A stretch of 64,000 nucleotides of DNA. It comes from Martinezella lusitana. GTDB taxonomy: Bacteria; Pseudomonadota; Alphaproteobacteria; Rhizobiales; Rhizobiaceae. The position numbers and the translations under genes were made by a program. Under the pieces are notes generated by a model. That model ran no database searches, was not told the origin of the DNA, and saw only the letters and a list, made by a program, of their open reading frames with translations. The stretch's first letter is position 1. Each line of letters starts with the position of its first letter. The stretch is taken from the NCBI RefSeq assembly GCF_900094565.1, contig NZ_FMAF01000014.1, forward strand, positions 1-64,000, read 5' to 3'. Shown piece after piece: positions 25,065-33,602 of this stretch.

Positions 25065-25891
25065 CGGCTGATCCTGTTTACAGAGAGGACGGTCGCGATT
25101 GTGACAAAAGCGGGCGCGTAAACGAGCCACGGCCATTTGAGATAGTCCTTGCCGATCGAGATCAGCAGGCCCCAATCGGAGGCGGGCGGCGGGTCGCCGT
25201 AACCGAGAAAAGCGAGACTGGCGATTATCAGGATCGAGTCGCCGAACTGCAGCACTGCCAGCGGCAGCACCGAGCGCGATGCGTTTGGCAGCACGTGGCG
25301 CCATAGGATGTGCCAGCGCGACCCGCCCAGCAGAAAGGAAGACTCGACGAACGTCGCCTGCCGGGTCTTGATGACCTCGGAGCGCATCACCCGGGCAAAG
25401 AGGGCCACCGCCGAAACGCCCGTTGCGATAGCGGCGTTCGTGGTGTCGAAGCCGATGGCCGTGACGACGATGACGGCCAGCAGGAATTTTGGAATTGCAA
25501 GCAATACGTCGACCAGGCGGGCGAACACGGTGTCCACCCAGCCGCCGAAGAAGCCGGCCAGCAGGCCGATGAGGCCGCCAGCGGCAACGCCGATGACTAC
25601 GGCGATCAGCGCGCTCGCCACCGAGGAGGCTGTGCCATAGACGACACGGGTGAAGAGGTCGCGACCGAGGTGATCGGTGCCGAACCAGTGCGCCGCGGTG
25701 GGGCCGAGCAGTTTTTGAGCAGGAATGCCGTTGATAGGGTCGTAGCTCGTGAACAGGCTTGGGGCGACCGACCAGGCAATCGCGATCGCGACGATTGCGA
25801 AAGAGAGCGCGACGACCGGCGGCATACGGAGGGTTGTCAGCCGGCTGATCGCCGTGACACGCGAGGTCGAGTAGGCAGAGGCGAGGGTCAT
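25043..25891 (-). CDS. Peptide-type ABC transporter permease, DppC-like
   Basis: The 282-residue protein has about six helices and the BPD_transp_1 domain with the DppC hallmarks GTDHLGRDLFTRVVYG and, in the coupling (EAA) loop, ESSFLLGGSRWHILWRHVLP. It forms the membrane channel with the DppB-like subunit. Its start overlaps the DppB-like stop by 4 bases (ATGA at 25888-25891). Confidence 0.9.
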   Translation of the reverse strand: MTLASAYSTSRVTAISRLTTLRMPPVVALSFAIVAIAIAWSVAPSLFTSYDPINGIPAQKLLGPTAAHWFGTDHLGRDLFTRVVYGTASSVASALIAVVIGVAAGGLIGLLAGFFGGWVDTVFARLVDVLLAIPKFLLAVIVVTAIGFDTTNAAIATGVSAVALFARVMRSEVIKTRQATFVESSFLLGGSRWHILWRHVLPNASRSVLPLAVLQFGDSILIIASLAFLGYGDPPPASDWGLLISIGKDYLKWPWLVYAPAFVTIATVLSVNRISRWLRKTD

Positions 25892-26898
25892 GATGTCACC
25901 GCCTTGGAAACGCTGACGGCGCCTTCATCAGCCGTGGTTGGACGACGCTCGGGAGCGCCGAGGAGCTTTACGCGCGGGTCGAGTAGCGGGTAGGCGAGGT
26001 CGGCGATCAGGTTGACGATCACGAAGACCACCGCTGCCAGCGAGACGACCGCCTGAAGGACGGGCAGGTCTTGAGTGCTCACCGAACGCTGCACCAAGCT
26101 GCCAAGACCGGTGCGTCCAAAGACCGTCTCGGTGATCAGCGAGCCCCCGAGCAGTTCGCCGATAGTCAGCGCGATGACGGTGACGACCGGGAGCGAGGAC
26201 GGCTTAAGCAGGTGCTTGGCGAACAGGCGCATTTGCCCGAGGCCACGGCCTCGCGCGACAGCGGCGTATTCCTGCCCGGACTCATGGTCGAGGTTCGCGA
26301 TCAGTACTTCGGCGATCTGCGCGGAGATGGGGATACCGAGGGCGATCGCCGCAAAAAGGGTCGCCCAGACGCTGTCGGGCTCAATTACGCGAAAGACGCC
26401 AAGCTGGAAACCGAAGAGGTGGATCAGCACCAGGCCGATCACGAAGTTTGGCACTGACAGGAACAATGACGGGAAGCCTCGCAGCAGGCCCTGGCCCAAC
26501 CGTTTCGGAACAAACTGTGTGCCATAGGCGATCACCGCCGCCAGCAGAAGCGCGACGATGAGGCCTGCGGAAGCAAGGACCAACGTCGACGGGAGGACCT
26601 CGGCGATCAGGGTCGTCACAGGCCGATTGGTCCGCATCGACAGGCCCAGATCGCCGGTCACGAAGCCGGAAAAGGATGTCCATAACTGCACCGGGATCGG
26701 CCTATCCAGACCCTGAGCGGCGATGATCTCCTTAATCTCCTCTTGCGTGAACCCATTCTGAGGATTGTTCAAGACATTGGTGATGGGGTCGCCGGGCAGG
26801 ATGCTGACAACGACGAAGGTGAAGACATAAGCCAACAGGATTACGACGATCGCCTGCACGAGGCGCTTTGCACCGTAGTTTAGATAGGCTTTGCTCAT
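25888..26898 (-). CDS. Peptide-type ABC transporter permease, DppB-like
   Basis: The 336-residue protein has six helices. It starts RLVQAIVVILLAYVFTFVVV and contains the DppB hallmarks LPGDPITNVL, GDLGLSMRTNRPV and the coupling loop EYAAVARGRGLGQMRLFAKH. It lies 39 bases after the substrate-binding protein gene. The last about 25 residues are hydrophilic and longer than usual. It works with the DppC-like and fused ATPase proteins. Confidence 0.9.
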   Translation of the reverse strand: MSKAYLNYGAKRLVQAIVVILLAYVFTFVVVSILPGDPITNVLNNPQNGFTQEEIKEIIAAQGLDRPIPVQLWTSFSGFVTGDLGLSMRTNRPVTTLIAEVLPSTLVLASAGLIVALLLAAVIAYGTQFVPKRLGQGLLRGFPSLFLSVPNFVIGLVLIHLFGFQLGVFRVIEPDSVWATLFAAIALGIPISAQIAEVLIANLDHESGQEYAAVARGRGLGQMRLFAKHLLKPSSLPVVTVIALTIGELLGGSLITETVFGRTGLGSLVQRSVSTQDLPVLQAVVSLAAVVFVIVNLIADLAYPLLDPRVKLLGAPERRPTTADEGAVSVSKAVTS

Positions 26899-26937
26899 TG
26901 CCGGTCACCTTCTTGCGTTGCTCGGTCGAACTGCGGG

Positions 26938-28590
26938 TTACGCGCTTTTCGTGGCCGTGTAGTAGCTGGCGTAGGCGACGCCGTTGTAGACCGCGCCCTT
27001 GAGCTTGGGAGACTGAACGTAGATCCGCTGGACGATCTGTGTGCGCGGGATGAAGTAGCCCTGATCGAGGATGTATTTCTGCAACTCGTCCAGGAGCGGT
27101 TTTCGGGTTTCGGTAGAACCAGCGCTGGCGATCTTGTCGCGCAGCTCGTTGAGCGTCTTGTCGCTCTCGTCGAGCGCAAACCAGTTCTCGCCGTTGTTGG
27201 CGTTTGTCAGGATACTGGCGACGGTGCCTGCGTCGATGAAGCTGCGCGTCACCTCGTAGGCAGGCACAGCCGGACCGCCGTATTTGACCTTCTGGCCGAA
27301 TGTGACGACATCGTAGGCACGGATTGAGACTTTCCAGCCAATCTTGCTGAGTTGCTGGGCGATGAGTTCGTCGACCGATTTCGATGTTGCGAGGTAGGGG
27401 TTGGAATACAGCGTCAGCAACAGCGGCTCGCCATTCTTGGTGCGGATGCCGCCGGCACCCTTTATCCAGCCCGCCTCGTCGAGGAGCTTTTCGGCTCTAT
27501 CGGGGTTATAGGCCAGCAGGTTGCTTTGGTCGGTCGCTCCCGGCACGTTGCTCTGGATGAAGGACGTCGCAAGCTTCCAGTCCGGCGTGTAGACGGTGTC
27601 GATGATTTCCTGGCGATTGATGCCGGCCTGGAGGGCCTGCCGTACCTTCACGTCATCGTATGGCGCAAGCTTGGTGTTGATCGCCCAGCCGTTCACGAAG
27701 CCAAGATAACGTGGCGTCGCGATGGTGAAGCCCTCTGCCTTGAGAGACTCCAACTCCTGTGGCGAGGCGTTGTAGGCGACGTCCGCCTGGCCGGACTGGA
27801 CAGCGGCGACTCGCAGCGAGGGCTCGGACACCAGCTTATAGGTGATTGTGTCGAGATAGGCTGGACCGGTATGACCGACCGCCGCGGGACCCCAGTTGTA
27901 ATCCTTGCGTTTGACCAGCTTGACGAAATCGCCTTCCTTCCAGGAATCGACCACGTAAGAGCCGCTGCCGGAGGTTTTGCTGAGGTCAGCCTGCTGCGCG
28001 GCCGGCTGCGCGATGGTCTTGGGGGAGATCAGGATGGAGCCGTGATAGCCGAGGGTCGGAATGAAGCCGAGCGCCGGCTTTTTGAAGAAGACCTTCACCG
28101 TGGTCGCGTCAACCGCCTCGGCATGGTCGTAGGTTTTGGGGAAGAGACCAATCGGGTTGATGCCCTCGTTCTTGCGGCCGGCATACCAGATGTCGAGGTT
28201 GGCGACGACGGCCGACGCATCGAGCGAAGTACCGTCGGAGAACGTCACGCCGGTCTTGAGATGGAGGGTGAACTCGGTAGCGCTGTCGTTCTGCTCCCAC
28301 CGCTCGGCGATCCAGGGGCTGACATTGCCGTCGGCGTCGACGTAGAGAAGCTTGTCGGTCACGTGTCCCCAGATGTGGCCTTGAAAACTGGAGATCGCAC
28401 TGTTGTTCGGGATCCAGGTATCGCCCAATGAGTCGATGAGGAAGGTGATGTCCCCGCCATTGGTCGGCTCGCCGGCACTTAGAGCCGGAGTGAGGCCTGC
28501 CATCGTCACCAGAGCGCCGGTTGCCACGGCGGAAGTGGTGATCAGCAGACGACGCCGAGAGAGGGACAACGAAAAAAGGCGTTCGGTCAT
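26938..28590 (-). CDS. ABC transporter substrate-binding protein, family 5
   Basis: The 550-residue protein carries a twin-arginine-like leader (SRRRLLI at residues 11-17, then a hydrophobic stretch ending PALSAG). Family 5 (SBP_bac_5) features follow: WIAERWEQNDSATEFTLHLK, VTFSDGTSLDASAV and DVKVRQALQAGINRQEI. It binds the solute in the periplasm. In an organosulfur gene set the ligand could be a sulfur-containing peptide, sulfonate or sulfide rather than a plain dipeptide; this is inference. The gene has its own upstream box (28657-28681). Confidence 0.88.
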   Translation of the reverse strand: MTERLFSLSLSRRRLLITTSAVATGALVTMAGLTPALSAGEPTNGGDITFLIDSLGDTWIPNNSAISSFQGHIWGHVTDKLLYVDADGNVSPWIAERWEQNDSATEFTLHLKTGVTFSDGTSLDASAVVANLDIWYAGRKNEGINPIGLFPKTYDHAEAVDATTVKVFFKKPALGFIPTLGYHGSILISPKTIAQPAAQQADLSKTSGSGSYVVDSWKEGDFVKLVKRKDYNWGPAAVGHTGPAYLDTITYKLVSEPSLRVAAVQSGQADVAYNASPQELESLKAEGFTIATPRYLGFVNGWAINTKLAPYDDVKVRQALQAGINRQEIIDTVYTPDWKLATSFIQSNVPGATDQSNLLAYNPDRAEKLLDEAGWIKGAGGIRTKNGEPLLLTLYSNPYLATSKSVDELIAQQLSKIGWKVSIRAYDVVTFGQKVKYGGPAVPAYEVTRSFIDAGTVASILTNANNGENWFALDESDKTLNELRDKIASAGSTETRKPLLDELQKYILDQGYFIPRTQIVQRIYVQSPKLKGAVYNGVAYASYYTATKSA

Positions 28591-28656
28591 GGAGAGATCC
28601 TGATGGTCGGGTTCTGAGAATTCGTGAAACAGAGCCTATGCAGGCAGACCTAAAGG

Positions 28657-28681
28657 AGAAAGACCAGTTGTTCTTTTTCTA
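28657..28681 (-). promoter_or_regulatory. Shared sulfur-locus box, copy A
   Basis: On the plus strand AGAAAGAC (28657-28664), GT (28667-28668) and TTCTTTTTCTA (28671-28681) match the box at 36123-36147 at 21 of 25 positions with identical spacing. It lies 67-91 bases upstream of the substrate-binding protein start and is followed by AT-rich sequence. It is likely a binding site for a sulfur-starvation activator, perhaps a CysB/Cbl-like LysR protein. Confidence 0.55.
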
Positions 28682-28804
28682 CTAATTTTATAGATTATTT
28701 TGTCCGATTTTCGCATGCGCAAGGGTCAGCTTTTTTCAGGGCGTGTCCGCGAGGGTGCTGCGGGTTCAAAACCCTCCTTGGCGTTCAGGGTCTCGGTACG
28801 GATC

Positions 28805-31108
28805 CTATTGGGATCGGTTTTGTACCTTGGGCCCGTCGAATATCCGCACCGGCGGCGCCTCGCCAACGAAGCGTTCGACCTCCACCCTTGTAAGCTGTCC
28901 GGTCGAGCCCTGAGCCAACTGCGAGGTCCCAACATCGTGGGTAAGGATGTTCGGATTGCCGTGAATGCACATTGCGTTGTCGGCGGTCGGGTCGTCCGGC
29001 TCGAACCATGCGCCTGTCGCCAACTGCATGACCCCCTTACGCACGTCCTCGCTTATCACCGCTGCGGCGAGGCAACTGCCGCGAGCGTTGAACAACCTTA
29101 CGATCCCGCCATCCGCGATACCGCGCGCGGCCGCGTCGGCGGGGTTGATGCGAACCGGCTCCCGACCCTTGATTTTGGTGGAACGGCTGAAATCTCCATA
29201 GTCCAACTGGCTATGTAGCCGTGAATGTGGCTGGTTGCAGACCAGATGCAGAGGATAGCTCTCGTCCGCCTTGGTCTCCGCCCTGGGAGGATACCATCGC
29301 GGATGGCCTCGGCAGTCGTCGTAGCCGAAGCCCTCGATCGTCTGCGAAAAGATCTCGATCTTTCCGGATGGCGTCTGCAGCGGGGATCCGGACGGATCAT
29401 TGCGAAAGGCGCGGGCCGGGCCGCCATCGTCGGGCTTGAGCGGCAGGCGAATTTCTCCGCGTTTCCAGAACACCTCGAAATCGGGAGCCTCGTGTCCACC
29501 GGCTGCTAGCGCCGAGCGCGTGGTCTCGAACAGGAAGGCGAGCCAATCCCGGCTGGTGCGGTTTTCGGTGAACTCTTCGAATTTTCCGAGACGGCGCGCT
29601 ATCTCGGAGAAGATCTCATAATCGTCTCGCGCTTCCCCAACCGGCTCGATCAGCTTCTTCATCGCGATCATCAGAGGATCACGGTCCGCCGCGCCGATAT
29701 CGTCACGCTCAAGCGTGGTGGTCGCAGGCAGCACGATATCCGCGTGACGCGCGGAGGACGTCCAGGCCGTCTCATGCACGATGATGGTCTCTGGTCTCTT
29801 GAACGCCGCGCGCAGCCTGTTGAGATCCTGATGGTGATGAAAGGGGTTGCCGCCCGCCCAATAGACGAGGCGGATATCGGGATAGCGCATCGCATGGCCG
29901 TTGTAATTGAATTCGTCGCCGGGATTGAGGAGCATGTCGGCGATACGGGCGACGGGAATGAAATCCGGCACCGGATTTTTGAACTGGCCAAGGGTCGGCA
30001 GTGGAACGGCAAGCTGGGCCTTGCCGATATTGCCCAACGCACCGAGGGAATAGGCGTAGCCGCCGCCCTCCAGTCCGATCTGCCCGAGCATTGCGGCCAG
30101 CACGATGCCCATCCACACAGGCTGCTCGCCATAGTCGGCGCGCTGGAGGGAATGGCTGACGGTGATCAGCGTCCTTGCGTGTGCCATGGCACGTGCGAGG
30201 TTCTTGATATCGTCGACGCCGATGCCGCAGATGCCCGCGGCCCATTCCGGGCTCTTTTCGACACCATCGGCCCGGCCGAGTAGATAATCCTCGAAACGCT
30301 CGTAACCGACCGTGTAGCGATCAAGAAATTCGCGGTCGTGCAATCCCTCACTGACGAGCGCATGCGCGATACCGAGCATCAGTGCGACATCTGTGCCTGG
30401 TATGATCGGCAGCCACTGCGCATTCAGCTCAGCGGGAAAATCGTCCCTCAACGGGCTGACGAGGACAAAACGCGCACCGCGCGCCCGCGCACCGTTGAGT
30501 GTCTGGCGTACGATATGCGCGCTGATGCCGCCGCCATGCACATCCGTGTTCTTGAGCGCCATTCCGCCGAAGGCGACGATCAGCTCGCTGCTCCGCTCGA
30601 TGGCATCCCAGGTGACGCTCTTGCGGTCGAAATGGTCGTACGGCCCCAAGACATGCGGAATGATGACCATTGCAGCACCGGAGCTGTAAGTATTGACGGA
30701 TCGCACATACCCGCCGAGCACATTCAAGAAGCGATGGATCTGGCTCTGTGCATGATGGAAGCGTCCCGCGCTCGACCAGCCGTAGGAACCGCCGAATATG
30801 GCCTGGGCTCCAAAGTCTCCGTAAACGCGCCGAAGCTCCTTCGCAACGAGGTCAAGCGCTTGTGGCCAGCTGACTTCCACATAATCATCCGCGCCGCGAT
30901 CCTCAGCATTACCTTTCTTGCCATCAAGCCAGCCGCGTCTTACGGCCGGACGGCGTATGCGCGCGGGGCTATGGGCGACCGCCGGCAGATTGCCCAGCAA
31001 GGGGGAGGGATGCGGGTCGGCCGGATGGGCGCGGATTTCGAGCTTCCCGTCCTCGTAGCGGCCCGAAAAGGCGCCCCAATGGGAGCTATGGGTTCGAAAC
31101 GAATTCAT
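28805..31108 (-). CDS. Molybdopterin S/N-oxide reductase, BisC/DMSO reductase type
   Basis: The 767-residue protein lacks an N-terminal iron-sulfur motif and begins THSSHWGAFSG, like BisC, TorA and DMSO reductases. The segment YGWSSAGRFHHAQ holds the serine that should ligate molybdenum. GGNPFHHHQDLNRL and PHSRLHSQLDYG bind the pterin cofactors. There is no signal peptide, which favours a cytoplasmic biotin- or methionine-sulfoxide reductase over a periplasmic respiratory enzyme. The ATG at 31108 has GGAG upstream; ATG 31129 is weaker. In this cluster it could reduce imported sulfoxides. Confidence 0.82.
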   Translation of the reverse strand: MNSFRTHSSHWGAFSGRYEDGKLEIRAHPADPHPSPLLGNLPAVAHSPARIRRPAVRRGWLDGKKGNAEDRGADDYVEVSWPQALDLVAKELRRVYGDFGAQAIFGGSYGWSSAGRFHHAQSQIHRFLNVLGGYVRSVNTYSSGAAMVIIPHVLGPYDHFDRKSVTWDAIERSSELIVAFGGMALKNTDVHGGGISAHIVRQTLNGARARGARFVLVSPLRDDFPAELNAQWLPIIPGTDVALMLGIAHALVSEGLHDREFLDRYTVGYERFEDYLLGRADGVEKSPEWAAGICGIGVDDIKNLARAMAHARTLITVSHSLQRADYGEQPVWMGIVLAAMLGQIGLEGGGYAYSLGALGNIGKAQLAVPLPTLGQFKNPVPDFIPVARIADMLLNPGDEFNYNGHAMRYPDIRLVYWAGGNPFHHHQDLNRLRAAFKRPETIIVHETAWTSSARHADIVLPATTTLERDDIGAADRDPLMIAMKKLIEPVGEARDDYEIFSEIARRLGKFEEFTENRTSRDWLAFLFETTRSALAAGGHEAPDFEVFWKRGEIRLPLKPDDGGPARAFRNDPSGSPLQTPSGKIEIFSQTIEGFGYDDCRGHPRWYPPRAETKADESYPLHLVCNQPHSRLHSQLDYGDFSRSTKIKGREPVRINPADAAARGIADGGIVRLFNARGSCLAAAVISEDVRKGVMQLATGAWFEPDDPTADNAMCIHGNPNILTHDVGTSQLAQGSTGQLTRVEVERFVGEAPPVRIFDGPKVQNRSQ

Positions 31109-31339
31109 CTGCAAGCTCCATGCTATCAAGGCGTTTCAACAGGCCACCGATGTCACTCAGGCAGGACATACCGCACCATGATCCTGTTGATGGTGTCGAC
31201 CTCATCGAGTTCGTCGCAGTTTTCCAAGCGAACCGGCCCAACCGAGATCTGGCGCTAGGGCAGGATACCGAAAGTGTGCGTGGTTTTGCGCGACATCCCG
31301 CCCTGACTTTTTGATTTGGAGACGGCCGGAGGATTTCGG
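31109..31339. other. Intergenic region with a short protein-like tract
   Basis: These 231 bases separate the BisC-like gene from the isomerase gene. On the minus strand one frame reads about 33 codons (QISVGPVRLENCDELDEVD and so on, ending VRYVLPE, stop) that look protein-like, but I cannot assign them; they may be the C-terminal relic of a lost gene. No clear promoter is seen. Confidence 0.3.
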
Positions 31340-31942
31340 TCAGGCCACCAGTTTTTCACCCGACAGATGGCGCTCCAGAAAGGGGAGGCTATCCTGCCCC
31401 CAATAGAGCTCGCCTTCATAGCGGAAGGTCGGAAGGCCGAAGACGCCCGCCTCCTTTGCAACTTCGCGATTGTTGCTCCAGAACTCGGAGATGTCGGGAA
31501 ATGCCGCGCGAGCTTCGAGCGCCGCACCGTCAAACCCCGCACCATTGGCAATTGCCTTTCGCACATCGGCGTTGCCGATATCCGCACCGTTGCTCCAGAA
31601 TGCTTGTTGCAGCGCCCGGGTGAGTGCGACCCAATCCATCCCTTCGAGCTGGGCTGCCAAAACAAGAAAGCCGGCAGGGGTTGGGTCAGTGAGCGCGGAT
31701 CGATTGGTGAAGTCGAGTGTTTTGCCGCGAATTGCGGCCCAGCGCTGGAGATCCTTCACCCAATATGCGCGCCGCGCGTCCGGCCGTTCACGCGAGTAGA
31801 TGGCTCCGTTTTCGACGATCAGCGGAATAAGGTAGGGGTGAACCTTGGCGCCGAACCGCGCCGCAAGGTCGATAAACGGATCGAGACCTATGTACGACCA
31901 CGGCGATCCGATCCCGAAAAAATAGTCAATGGTTTTGGTCAT
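31340..31942 (-). CDS. 2-hydroxychromene-2-carboxylate isomerase family protein (DsbA/GST-kappa fold)
   Basis: The 200-residue protein has the thioredoxin-like family signature: YFFGIGSPWSYIG at the N terminus, where the serine replaces a catalytic cysteine, and VFGLPTFRYEGELYWGQDSL at the C terminus. Family members use glutathione and isomerise aromatic ring-cleavage products or conjugate electrophiles. The ATG at 31942 overlaps the TetR gene by 17 bases, indicating one transcript. Its role in the sulfur set is unclear; handling of a thiol- or glutathione-linked intermediate is possible. Confidence 0.8.
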   Translation of the reverse strand: MTKTIDYFFGIGSPWSYIGLDPFIDLAARFGAKVHPYLIPLIVENGAIYSRERPDARRAYWVKDLQRWAAIRGKTLDFTNRSALTDPTPAGFLVLAAQLEGMDWVALTRALQQAFWSNGADIGNADVRKAIANGAGFDGAALEARAAFPDISEFWSNNREVAKEAGVFGLPTFRYEGELYWGQDSLPFLERHLSGEKLVA

Positions 31943-32519
31943 AAGGTTTCTCTCCAGAGGAAATAGATTGGCCGGTAGCCATATCGAAGACGGACAGCGC
32001 GCAGTCACGCGCCACCAGAACGGCTTGGGGATCACGGCCGACGGCGACTGTCGCCAGCGCCCCTTCGTAAAGCAACGACATGTGGGCAGCACTCTGTTCC
32101 GTCGAACGCTTGGCAGCCGCCATGATGGCGCGGAAGATGTTGCGCACGGCATTCTTATGCTCGCGGGCGACAGATACGACGCGCTCGGAATCGCCGTGCT
32201 CGGCGACCGCCAAGGCAAATGCGCAGCCGCGGAACTCGGGACTATCGGCCTTTTCGAACAGGCGCTCGAAAATCAGGGCAATTTGGTCCCGCGGCAATAG
32301 CGTGGCGGTGGAAGTCACCTCTCTCAGCTGAAGGAGTACGCGCTCGTGACGCTCCTCGAGATAGGCTGCGACAAGATGATCCTTGGAGGGAAAGTGTCTG
32401 TAGAGCGTTGCTTTGGCGACGTTGGCCTCGTCGACGATACGGTCTATGCCCACGGCGCGGATGCCTTCCCTGTAGAAGAGGGCGCCAGCGGTGGTCAGGA
32501 TATGCTCGGCTATTTTCAT
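31926..32519 (-). CDS. TetR family transcriptional regulator
   Basis: The 197-residue protein has the N-terminal TetR helix-turn-helix (AVGIDRIVDEANVAKATLYRHFPSKDHLV) and a C-terminal ligand domain with CAFALAVAEHG. It is co-transcribed with the isomerase gene (17-base overlap) and lies 21 bases after the ketopantoate-reductase-like gene. It may control the isomerase branch or the whole array; no inverted repeat could be tied to it. Confidence 0.82.
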   Translation of the reverse strand: MKIAEHILTTAGALFYREGIRAVGIDRIVDEANVAKATLYRHFPSKDHLVAAYLEERHERVLLQLREVTSTATLLPRDQIALIFERLFEKADSPEFRGCAFALAVAEHGDSERVVSVAREHKNAVRNIFRAIMAAAKRSTEQSAAHMSLLYEGALATVAVGRDPQAVLVARDCALSVFDMATGQSISSGEKPYDQNH

Positions 32520-32540
32520 CGTGTTGGTCCGGATGCCTTC

Positions 32541-33602
32541 TCACGCAAAACCCCGGGATCCACCCGTCTGATGTGCTTTCGGTCTCGAATGGGTAAGGGT
32601 GGAGAAAGAAAGGTGGTTCTCGGCAAGCCGGCGCAGATTAGCGAAAGGAAGGAGCGCCGTGAAGCCACCTTGTCGTGCCGCCGATCCGGCAATCTCCTGG
32701 GCGGCACGGTTATAGGGCGTAACTATCCCATGCAGGCGTCCGAGAAGGACGATCTCTCCGTTTAGGTAGTCGACTTCGCTCGACGCGCCGCGCGTGAAAC
32801 TCTGCCAGGTCGACTGCTGGCCGGCCCGAATGCCGGAGTTTTCGGCGATCTTCCAGTGCGCTGCGCTGACTGTACGCTCCGAGTGTGACGCGAAAGTATG
32901 GCCCGCCGCCTTGAGAACCGTCTCGGTCTCCTGGACAAGGGCCGCACTGAATGCTGCTCGCTCATCTTCGGCGCCGTCGAAGAGCTCCAGCACATTGCGT
33001 ACATTGTGAAGAAGCTTCGCCGCTTTCCATCGCTGAATATCACTGGTCGTCTCGGCAATGTAGTCGGACCGGTCGAGATCCGCGACGAGTTTGGCAGCCG
33101 TCTCATCCGTTCCATGCGGATAACGGCCAATGGTGACGACGGCCACCTGGGGGTCGCCGCCGACTACGACCCGACCGGTCTCGGTGAACCGGGCAGGGGT
33201 CAGGATGCTGGCGCCGTAGACATTCGGAAAAAGTCTGAGAGCGGCTGCTTCCGCTGCCAGGCCATTTTGAAACGTGACGATTGGCAGATCGGATGCTGTC
33301 AGCTCCTGCGAATATTCGATTGCCCGCCAGGCCCAGAAGGCAAGAGCTTCCGCAACGTCCTGCGATTTCACCGTCAGCAGCAGGATATCGTCTTGCCGCA
33401 GTGATGGTGGCTGGGCAATATCGAAGGCTTTTAGCCGGATTTGCCGCGTCCCGGGGGGGCGCTGGTAGGCAAGGCCATGATCGATGATATGTCTTATCTG
33501 GGCACCACGGCCGACAAGGGCATAGTCGAGGCCCGAAAGCTCGAACTGCGCGGCAAGGCTGGCACCGACAGCGCCTGCTCCGATAATGATGTAGCGCGTC
33601 AT
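32541..33602 (-). CDS. Ketopantoate reductase-like protein (ApbA/PanE family)
   Basis: The 353-residue protein begins with a Rossmann motif MTRYIIIGAGAVGASLAAQF and has TVKSQDVAEAL and TFQNGLAAE, the ApbA/PanE pattern, with a C-terminal helical domain in which KAAKLLHNVRNVLELF corresponds to the catalytic lysine helix. It reduces a 2-oxo acid with NADPH. The family also includes many catabolic homologues, and this copy is longer than typical PanE (about 300 residues), so it need not make pantoate. Its start overlaps the acyl-CoA dehydrogenase-like stop by 4 bases. Confidence 0.75.
   Translation of the reverse strand: MTRYIIIGAGAVGASLAAQFELSGLDYALVGRGAQIRHIIDHGLAYQRPPGTRQIRLKAFDIAQPPSLRQDDILLLTVKSQDVAEALAFWAWRAIEYSQELTASDLPIVTFQNGLAAEAAALRLFPNVYGASILTPARFTETGRVVVGGDPQVAVVTIGRYPHGTDETAAKLVADLDRSDYIAETTSDIQRWKAAKLLHNVRNVLELFDGAEDERAAFSAALVQETETVLKAAGHTFASHSERTVSAAHWKIAENSGIRAGQQSTWQSFTRGASSEVDYLNGEIVLLGRLHGIVTPYNRAAQEIAGSAARQGGFTALLPFANLRRLAENHLSFSTLTHSRPKAHQTGGSRGFA

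Noticed and set aside
22255..28590. Calling the ABC system a plain dipeptide or nickel transporter
   Set aside because: Family matches allow it, but the coupled LLM monooxygenase, the sulfoxide reductase and the shared upstream box favour an organosulfur ligand.
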